Origin: Mycolicibacterium mageritense
GTDB lineage: Bacteria > Actinomycetota > Actinomycetes > Mycobacteriales > Mycobacteriaceae
NCBI RefSeq assembly: GCF_010727475.1
Contig: NZ_AP022567.1
Span: forward strand, 1,922,001 to 1,986,000
Direction: 5' to 3'
DNA length: 64,000 nt
Positions 58,273-64,000 of this stretch are shown one piece after another (position 1 is the stretch's first letter; each line of letters starts with the position of its first letter). The notes beneath the pieces are model-generated. The model was given only the letters and a program-made list of their open reading frames with translations, searched no databases and was not told where the DNA came from. The position numbers and the translations under genes were made by a program.

Positions 58273-59610
58273 TCAGTCGCCGGCCGCAACACCGCACCAG
58301 TCCAGGGCCAGTGACGCGTAGGTGCGGGCGGCGATCCGGACTTCTTCGATGAGGCAGTACTCGTCGTCGGCGTGGGCCACTCTCAGATCACCCGGTCCGT
58401 AGCTGATCGACGGAATCCCCGCGGCTGTGAGGAAACTGCTGTCTTCCACCGCGCAGAAACCGGCGACCGTCGGCGGCCCCTGGTAAGGCGTCGCACCGGC
58501 GACTCGTTCGTGCGCGGCGGAGATCGCCGCGGTGATGTCGGCCGCAGCCGGGCCTGGGTCGTTGGCCGGCCAATTGAGCTTCCATTCCACGGCGGGCGGG
58601 TTCTCGCGCAGCCAGCCGTCGGTTTGTGCGATCGCCTGGATCTGCGCTTCGACCTCGGCTTTCACAGCCTCGGGATCGTCCTGCGGCGGATACCAGATGC
58701 AGTATTCGATCGTCATGTACTCCGAGAGGATGAACGGCACGAGCACACCGTGCGGGCCGCCCTGAACGACACCGGGATGGATGGTGAAATGCCCGGGCGC
58801 GAACAGCGGGTGTTTCTTGGTGAACGCCCACTCGTCCTCCAGTCTCCGCATCGCCTCGAAGACCAACATGCCTTTGTCGATGGCGTTGACCCCGACGGCT
58901 GAGCCACCGCCACCGGCGCGGATCGTCTGCCCGCGCATCGACGAGTGCGTGGCCTTGCCGCGCACTGTGACCGAGAACCACAGGAGCCCGGGTGTGACCG
59001 GGATGACGCCGAGATTGGTCGGGCCGCTCGGCTCGGCGACCACGGCCGCGTCGGCGCGGTAACCGTGCTCGACCGTCGAGCTGACACCACATTCATGGTC
59101 CATGACCTCCTCACCGACGACTGCCTGGATGATGAGGTCGCCCCGCAGCGAAATACCGGCCCGGCGAAGCGCTTTGACGGCGAACGCCTGCGCCACGAGC
59201 CCCGCCTTCATGTCGCTGGCACCGCGGCCCCACACTCGGTCGTCATCGATGCGCCCGGAGAACGGGTCGGCAGTCCACCGGTCCGGGTTTCCCGGCGGGA
59301 CGACGTCGACGTGGCCGTTGAAGATCAGCGACCTCCCGCCGCCGCTGCCCTTTATGGTGCCGACGGCGTTGTCCCGCCCGGGTTCGACGGCCCACGTCTC
59401 GACGTCGGCACCCGCGTCGACGTACACCTCCGCCATCATCGACGACACTCGGCCTTCCAAGCCGACCACGTCGTCGTACACCTGCCCGGGATATTTTGGG
59501 TTGACGCTGGGAACCGCGATCACTTCCGACAGCGTGGAGATCATCTCGTCGGCGAGCGCGTCCACGGCCGTCATGGCCCTGGTGTGCGTGTCGGTGCTCG
59601 TACTGGTCAT
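58273..59610 (-). CDS. M20-family metallohydrolase (ArgE/DapE-like)
   Basis: A 445-residue amidohydrolase/deacylase with a di-metal site. Metal motifs are FNGHVDVVPPGNPDRW (His and Asp, ~97-110), GRGASDMKAGLVA, the catalytic Glu pair in AVVGEEVMDHECG (~165) and a C-terminal VAHADDEYCLIEEV His. A dimerisation insert contains VTVRGKATHSSMRG. ArgE, DapE and related N-acyl amino acid hydrolases belong here; the acyl substrate cannot be told. ATG 59610 has AAGGAG 7 nt upstream. It precedes the SDR gene in an operon, suggesting a short catabolic route for an amide-linked compound. Confidence 0.93.
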   Translation of the reverse strand: MTSTSTDTHTRAMTAVDALADEMISTLSEVIAVPSVNPKYPGQVYDDVVGLEGRVSSMMAEVYVDAGADVETWAVEPGRDNAVGTIKGSGGGRSLIFNGHVDVVPPGNPDRWTADPFSGRIDDDRVWGRGASDMKAGLVAQAFAVKALRRAGISLRGDLIIQAVVGEEVMDHECGVSSTVEHGYRADAAVVAEPSGPTNLGVIPVTPGLLWFSVTVRGKATHSSMRGQTIRAGGGGSAVGVNAIDKGMLVFEAMRRLEDEWAFTKKHPLFAPGHFTIHPGVVQGGPHGVLVPFILSEYMTIEYCIWYPPQDDPEAVKAEVEAQIQAIAQTDGWLRENPPAVEWKLNWPANDPGPAAADITAAISAAHERVAGATPYQGPPTVAGFCAVEDSSFLTAAGIPSISYGPGDLRVAHADDEYCLIEEVRIAARTYASLALDWCGVAAGD

Positions 59611-59706
59611 CGTTTCTCCTTCACTTGGCGCGCGGAACGTAGCGTGAGAATGCCGCCGGGCCCATCTGAGAACGAGGGCTCACCTGCGCGGATGCGCCAA
59701 ATCTAG

Positions 59707-59790
59707 GTGACGGCGGTCACGTTGGGCATCGGGCGCGATACCGAATTCAGCGGCCCGGTCAGGGCACCGCCATCCGTCAGTTGACGGATG
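59707..59790. promoter_or_regulatory. Divergent M20/hydrolase promoter with two palindromes
   Basis: GTGAC-GGCG-GTCAC (59707-59720) has the GTGAN6TCAC core of CRP-like sites. CATCCGTCA-GT-TGACGGATG (59771-59790) is a perfect palindrome with 9-bp arms. The regulators are unknown; both lie in the 221-bp region between the M20 gene (start 59610) and the alpha/beta hydrolase (start ~59832). Confidence 0.5.
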
Positions 59791-59831
59791 CGCGCGTTCG
59801 ACGGAGTCGTGCGCGCGGTAGAACAGTTGTT

Positions 59832-60743
59832 GTGACTGCGACCACAGACGGCAGGCCTGCGTTCCATCCCGATCTGGCACGGCTGGCCCGGTTCATCCCG
59901 CGCGAGCTCGTGACAAGCCGCTCGCTGCCGCTGTTGCAGCGTCTGACCAGCTGGCAGAACCGGCGCGCACCCAAGGACGTGGAGGTGCTGACCCTGACGT
60001 CGGGCTCCGGGGTACGGCTCTTCCGTCCCAGCGGCGTCACCGAACCCACGCCCGCGCTGCTGTGGATCCACGGCGGTGGCTACGTACTCGGCAGCCCCGC
60101 ACAGGACGACGCCCTGTGCCGCCGCTTCGCCGCCGAACTCGGCGCCACAGTCGCCGCGGTGAAATACCGCCTGGCCCCGCAGCATCCGTACCCAGCCGGG
60201 CTCGAAGACTGCTACGCGGCCCTGCAATGGCTCGCGGCGCTGCCCGCGGTGGATCCGGCCCGGGTCGCCGTTGCCGGCGCGAGCGCGGGCGGCGGATTGA
60301 CCGCGGCGCTTGCCCTACTGGCGCGTGATCGCGGCGAAATACCGCTTGCCGCCCAGATTCTCGTCTACCCCATGCTCGACGACCGTTCCGTCGGTGAGCA
60401 TCTCGACGACGCGGGCCACCGGTTGTGGACGCAGGGCAGCAACCGGTTCGGCTGGTCGGCCTACCTGCGCGACGCCGACCCTGCCGCCGCGGTCCCGGCC
60501 CGCCGGGAAGATCTGTCGGGCCTGCCACCCGCTTGGGTGGGCGTCGGAACCCTCGACCTGTTCCATGACGAGGATGTCGCTTACGCCGAGCGCCTGCGCG
60601 CCGCCGGGGTGCCGTGCGACGTGGAGATCGTCGACGGGGCGTTTCACGGATTCGATCAGCTCGCGCCCAAGACCGCAGTGGCACGGTCGTTCTTCGCCAG
60701 CCAGATCGCCACGCTGCGAAAGGCTTTCAGCCCCGAGCACTGA
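59832..60743 (+). CDS. Alpha/beta hydrolase (HSL-like esterase)
   Basis: A 303-residue esterase with the HGGG oxyanion motif (LLWIHGGGYVLGSP, His80) and a GASAGG nucleophile elbow (Ser151); Asp242 (GTLDLFHDED) and His272 (GAFHGFDQ) complete the triad. It belongs to the hormone-sensitive-lipase-like carboxylesterases. GTG 59832 is preferred over the open-frame start TTG 59781, because that TTG lies inside a perfect palindrome; no clear ribosome binding site decides it. It is convergent with a small DUF gene, with a 17-bp overlap. Substrate unknown. Confidence 0.9.
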   Translation: MTATTDGRPAFHPDLARLARFIPRELVTSRSLPLLQRLTSWQNRRAPKDVEVLTLTSGSGVRLFRPSGVTEPTPALLWIHGGGYVLGSPAQDDALCRRFAAELGATVAAVKYRLAPQHPYPAGLEDCYAALQWLAALPAVDPARVAVAGASAGGGLTAALALLARDRGEIPLAAQILVYPMLDDRSVGEHLDDAGHRLWTQGSNRFGWSAYLRDADPAAAVPARREDLSGLPPAWVGVGTLDLFHDEDVAYAERLRAAGVPCDVEIVDGAFHGFDQLAPKTAVARSFFASQIATLRKAFSPEH

Positions 60744-60969
60744 GTGCACGCTGCCTGCGCAGCTGCACACAGGCCCGTTCCAAGAGGCTGCGGTCCGGCG
60801 ACGGCAGGGCGCGGACGCGCGGCACCAGGTCGGCGACGATGCCGGCGAACCGGACGGCCAGCTGCTCGGCCGTCATGCCGAACTGCAACCAGACATCGTC
60901 CTCGCGTGGGCCACCGTACGGCGCCCACGCGAGGACGAACTGCAGGATGAGACGATCGAACGAGTCCAT
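60727..60969 (-). CDS. Small DUF3263-like protein
   Basis: An 80-residue protein. FDRLILQFVLAWAPYGGPREDDVWLQFGMTAEQLAVRF resembles small actinobacterial DUF3263 proteins, which look like the helical end of sigma-like or HTH domains. No function is known to me. It starts 15 bp after the stop of the amino acid permease gene on the same strand, so it may be expressed with it. The last 17 bp overlap the convergent esterase gene. Confidence 0.7.
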   Translation of the reverse strand: MDSFDRLILQFVLAWAPYGGPREDDVWLQFGMTAEQLAVRFAGIVADLVPRVRALPSPDRSLLERACVQLRRQRALSARG

Positions 60970-60984
60970 CGCCCGCGCGGCCTT

Positions 60985-62520
60985 TCAGTCGCGTTCGACG
61001 GTGTCTTCGTACACGATCCGGCCGATCAGCTCATATCGGCGTGGATCCCGCAGCTTGAAGTAGGTCGCCAAGGCCGCACCGAAGATGAACAGCCCCACCA
61101 CGATCCACGGGGTCAGCGTGAACAGCAGCGTGCCCGATGCAGTACCCGCAGCCGCGTCTTTGTGCTCCCACAGCAGGTAGACCACGTAGAGCATGCCGAT
61201 ACCGCCGAGACCGGGAGCGATCAGGGTCTTGAACCAGTGCTTGGACACCGGGTGGTTCTTGCGGATGTGGAAGTAGCTGATCACCGAGAACGCGCAGAGC
61301 GACTGCACGATCAGGATCGCCATGGTGCCGAGGATGGCCAGCAGCGTGTACATGTGCACGTACGGATCCATGCCGGCGAACAGGAACGCCAAGATGATCA
61401 CCAACGTGATACCGCTCTGCACGAACGATGCGATGTGCGGCGAGCCGTGTGTGGGATGCGTTGCGCCCAGGGTCTTCTGCAGCCCCTTGGACAGCCCTTC
61501 GCGGCCCAGTGCATAGAGGTACCGCGAGGCACAGTTATGGAAGGCCATGCCGCACGCGAACGAGCCGGTCACCAGCAGGATGTTGAAAACCGTGATGGCC
61601 CACTCGCCATAGGTGTTGCGCACCGGGCCGAAGAAGATCTCCGAGGACGTCGAGGCGTCCTGCGCGAGTTCGACTGAATGCTGCGGGCCGGTCCCTGCGA
61701 TCGCCATCCAGGACACGAAGACGTAGAACAGGCCGACGCCGATCACGCTGAGCATGGTCGCCCGCGGGATGATGCGCTTGGGATCGCGGGATTCCTCGCC
61801 GTACATCGCGGTGGATTCGAATCCGACCCACGACCAGAATGCGAAGAACAGGCCCAGACCTGCACTGGCACCGGCGATTCCGGCCGCAGGCGAGAACGCA
61901 CCCAACGGGTTGAGCGTCTCGGCCACCGCGAAGCCGTCCGGTCCGCCGCCCTTGAACAGCACCGCCAGCGCACCGAGCGCCAGCATCACGATCTCGGTCA
62001 CCAGGAACACCCCGAGCACCTTGGCCGTGAGGTTGACGTCGAAGTACGTCAGGATCGCATTGGCGGTCAGCATGAGCAGGGCCGGGATGATCCAGTGGAT
62101 GTGGATGCCCAGCTGTGAGGACAGCAGGTTCTGGAAGAAGAACGAGAAGATGCCGATCAGCGAAGCCTCGAACACCACATACGCCATGGTGATCAGGGCG
62201 CCGCTGGCCATGCCGACGATGCGGCCCAGACCGTGCGAGATGTAGCCGTAGAAGGCCCCGGTCGCGGTGATGTGCTTGGCCATCGTGGCGTAGCCGACGG
62301 CAAACAGACCCAGCACGACCGTGGCCACGATGTAACCGGCCGGAGCGTGCGAACCATTTCCAAAGCCGACAGCGATGGGAACATTGCCGACCATTGCCGT
62401 GATCGGCGCGGCCGTTGCGACCGCCATGAAGATGACGCCGATGGTGCCGACGGCGTTTCGTTTTAGTCGCTGTACGTCATGAGCTGTGTTTTCGCTACCA
62501 GCGACAGCTTGTTCGGTCAT
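60985..62520 (-). CDS. APC-superfamily amino acid permease
   Basis: A 511-residue transporter with about 12-14 membrane segments. The APC signature is visible in GTIGVIFMAVATAAPITAMVGNVPIAVGFG (helix 1), YATMAKHITATGAFYGYISHGLGRIVGMASG and FWSWVGFESTAMYGEESRDPKRIIPRATM (conserved GFE near mid-protein). It probably imports an amino acid or amine with protons. ATG 62520 is supported by position. It is divergent from a class III aminotransferase with a strong palindrome between, suggesting uptake followed by transamination of the same amine. Confidence 0.94.
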   Translation of the reverse strand: MTEQAVAGSENTAHDVQRLKRNAVGTIGVIFMAVATAAPITAMVGNVPIAVGFGNGSHAPAGYIVATVVLGLFAVGYATMAKHITATGAFYGYISHGLGRIVGMASGALITMAYVVFEASLIGIFSFFFQNLLSSQLGIHIHWIIPALLMLTANAILTYFDVNLTAKVLGVFLVTEIVMLALGALAVLFKGGGPDGFAVAETLNPLGAFSPAAGIAGASAGLGLFFAFWSWVGFESTAMYGEESRDPKRIIPRATMLSVIGVGLFYVFVSWMAIAGTGPQHSVELAQDASTSSEIFFGPVRNTYGEWAITVFNILLVTGSFACGMAFHNCASRYLYALGREGLSKGLQKTLGATHPTHGSPHIASFVQSGITLVIILAFLFAGMDPYVHMYTLLAILGTMAILIVQSLCAFSVISYFHIRKNHPVSKHWFKTLIAPGLGGIGMLYVVYLLWEHKDAAAGTASGTLLFTLTPWIVVGLFIFGAALATYFKLRDPRRYELIGRIVYEDTVERD

Positions 62521-62628
62521 GTACTGGTGTACCTTCCGGGCTTACAGTAGGGGTCCGGCTGTGGCCTGGGCCACATCACGAACGCTACGTATATTGGCAC
62601 TACCAAAAGCCATTGGCAAGGGGCAACC

Positions 62629-62652
62629 GCAACCATTGACAGAAATGGTTGC
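62629..62652. promoter_or_regulatory. Palindromic operator between permease and aminotransferase
   Basis: GCAACCATT (62629-62637), 6-bp spacer, AATGGTTGC (62644-62652): perfect 9-bp arms. It overlaps a second palindrome, GGTTGCAACC (62647-62656), and a further GGCAACC half-site is at 62622. It lies 55 bp before the aminotransferase ATG and 109 bp from the permease start. The regulator gene is not in the window. Confidence 0.65.
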
Positions 62653-62706
62653 AACCGTTTACGGTGAGGGCCATCACAGCTACCGGGTAGCTCAAGAGGG
62701 AGCCGC

Positions 62707-63987
62707 ATGTACGACTACGGCACGTTCACGTTCGAGTCCAAGGCCGAGGTGCTTGACCGGGCGAAAACGTTCTGGAATCCAGACAAGACGCAATTCTGGA
62801 CGGACACCGGTGTCGATCTGGTGATCGACCGCCGCGAGGGATATTTCCTGTGGGACATGAGCGGACGCCGCCTGATCGACCTGCATCTCAACGGTGGCAC
62901 CTACAACATCGGTCACCGCAATCCCGAAGTGATGCAGGCGATTACCGAAGGAATGCAGCACTTCGACGTCGGAAACCACCACTTCCCTTCGGTGGCACGC
63001 ACCGCCCTCGCACAGCGCCTCGTCGAGACCGCGCCGGCGTCGATCAAGAAGGTGGCATACGGGTCCGGAGGCGGTGAGGCCATCGACATCGCCCTCAAGA
63101 GCGCCCGGCACGCCACCAAGCGCCGAAAGATCGTCTCGATCGTCAAGGCCTACCACGGCCACACGGGCCTGGCCGTGGCCACCGGGGACGACCGATTCGC
63201 CAAGTTCTTCCTGGCCGACCAGCCCGACGAGTTCCTGCAGGTGCCGTTCAACGACCTCGAAGCGATGGAACGGGTGCTGGCCCCAGGCGACGTCGCCGCG
63301 GTGATCATGGAGACCATTCCGGCCACGTACGGGTTCCCGCTTCCCGCACCGGGTTACCTCGAAGCCGTCAAGGCTCTCACCGAGAAGCACGGAACGCTCT
63401 ACATCGCCGACGAGGTGCAGACCGGCCTGATGCGCACGGGTGAACTGTGGTGCATCACCAAACACGGCATCGAGCCCGACATCCTCGTCACCGGTAAGGG
63501 CCTGTCCGGCGGCATGTACCCGATCACCGCTGCGCTGCTCAGCGATCGGGCCGCGCAGTGGCTCGACGAGGACGGCTTCGGCCACATCTCCACGTTCGGC
63601 GGCGCCGAGCTGGGCTGCGTGGCCGCCCTCAAGACGCTGGAGATCTGCACGCGTCCCGAGGTGCGCTCGATGGTGCACTACATCGCGGACCTCTTCGATC
63701 ACGGGCTGCGCCGGATCCAGGCCGACCATCCCGACTGGTTCGTCGGCATCCGGCAGAACGGCGTGGTGATCGGGCTCGAGTTCGACCATCCCGAAGGCGC
63801 CAAGTTCGTCATGCGAGAGCTCTACGAGAACGGGGTGTGGGCGATCTTCTCGACGCTGGATCCCCGTGTGCTGCAGTTCAAACCGGGTCTTCTGCTCTCG
63901 CGTGAGCTGTGCGAGGACGTCCTGGACCGCCTCGCTGTCGCGGTGTCCAGGGCCGAGACCGTCGTGAGAGGACGTAAAGCGTCATGA
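62707..63987 (+). CDS. Class III PLP-dependent aminotransferase
   Basis: A 426-residue fold-type I aminotransferase. PLP-site blocks are VAYGSGGGEAIDIALKSAR (phosphate binding), KAYHGHTG, ADEVQTGLMRTGELW (the Asp holding the pyridine nitrogen) and the internal aldimine Lys264 in VTGKGLSGGMYP. GELWCITKHGIEPDI and FSTLDPRVLQFKPGLLLS follow. Relatives transfer amino groups from omega-amino acids such as GABA or ornithine, or from diamines. ATG 62707 has AGAGGGAG upstream. It overlaps the next gene by ATGA, typical of an aminotransferase-semialdehyde dehydrogenase pair. Confidence 0.94.
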   Translation: MYDYGTFTFESKAEVLDRAKTFWNPDKTQFWTDTGVDLVIDRREGYFLWDMSGRRLIDLHLNGGTYNIGHRNPEVMQAITEGMQHFDVGNHHFPSVARTALAQRLVETAPASIKKVAYGSGGGEAIDIALKSARHATKRRKIVSIVKAYHGHTGLAVATGDDRFAKFFLADQPDEFLQVPFNDLEAMERVLAPGDVAAVIMETIPATYGFPLPAPGYLEAVKALTEKHGTLYIADEVQTGLMRTGELWCITKHGIEPDILVTGKGLSGGMYPITAALLSDRAAQWLDEDGFGHISTFGGAELGCVAALKTLEICTRPEVRSMVHYIADLFDHGLRRIQADHPDWFVGIRQNGVVIGLEFDHPEGAKFVMRELYENGVWAIFSTLDPRVLQFKPGLLLSRELCEDVLDRLAVAVSRAETVVRGRKAS

Positions 63988-64000
63988 CCAATACCGCACA
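63984..64000 (+). CDS. Start of the gene following the aminotransferase (cut by the right edge)
   Basis: ATGACCAATACCGCACA begins at 63984 and overlaps the aminotransferase stop by 4 bp. Only five codons (MTNTA) are visible. The ATGA coupling is the same as elsewhere in this window, so it is likely a real gene of the operon. A semialdehyde dehydrogenase is the usual neighbour, but nothing in the sequence shows it. Confidence 0.5.

Overview
The window is high-GC actinobacterial DNA and reads as a rapidly growing mycobacterium (Mycolicibacterium). Several blocks match remembered M. tuberculosis Rv0220-Rv0228 proteins: a LipC-like esterase, a WS/DGAT acyltransferase, a Rv0223c-like aldehyde dehydrogenase, a methyltransferase, a glycosyltransferase, a DUF3068 protein and a membrane acyltransferase. 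The arylamine N-acetyltransferase resembles the M. smegmatis protein as I remember it but is not identical, so a relative of M. smegmatis is more likely than that species. I see no tRNA or rRNA gene, CRISPR array, insertion sequence or prophage. Many genes start right after a TANNNT -10 box, as expected for mycobacterial leaderless mRNAs.

Layout. 1-1753: an AraC-type regulator cut by the left edge, a secreted SnoaL-like protein and a flavin-binding (PNPOx-like) protein. 1826-9502: a catabolic unit with aldehyde dehydrogenase, GMC flavoprotein, small partner subunit, MHS transporter, TcuA-like flavoprotein and a FadR-type GntR regulator; related palindromes lie before the transporter and in the divergent promoter. 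9533-17374: envelope genes. 17430-29757: lipid/CoA and regulatory genes with two KstR-like operators. 29785-35235: an Lrp regulator, a GlcD-type oxidase and a three-part indolepyruvate:ferredoxin oxidoreductase, together a plausible 2-hydroxyacid to 2-oxoacid to acyl-CoA route. 35236-36935: a DUF222/HNH gene behind a perfect LexA (SOS) box. 37050-42291: a ROK regulator divergent from zwf-edd-eda, a complete Entner-Doudoroff operon.

42310-49254: WS/DGAT and lipC, a two-domain FadE, a divergent TetR/SDR pair with twin operators, and a small HNH protein. 49349-56404: the most interesting region, a phosphonate uptake and degradation cluster. It has a four-gene ABC importer, a phosphonatase-like HAD hydrolase and a FAD oxidoreductase on one strand. 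A PhnZ/TmpB-like HD oxygenase and a PhnF/HutC-type regulator are on the other. A perfect TGGTATAGACCA operator lies between them. 56480-64000: a LuxR regulator, an SDR with an M20 hydrolase, an alpha/beta hydrolase, and an APC amino acid permease divergent from a class III aminotransferase whose next gene is cut by the right edge.

All family assignments come from reading translations and motifs by eye. No database search was possible. Start codons were chosen from ribosome binding sites, 4-bp overlaps with the upstream gene, or leaderless promoter spacing, as stated per entry.
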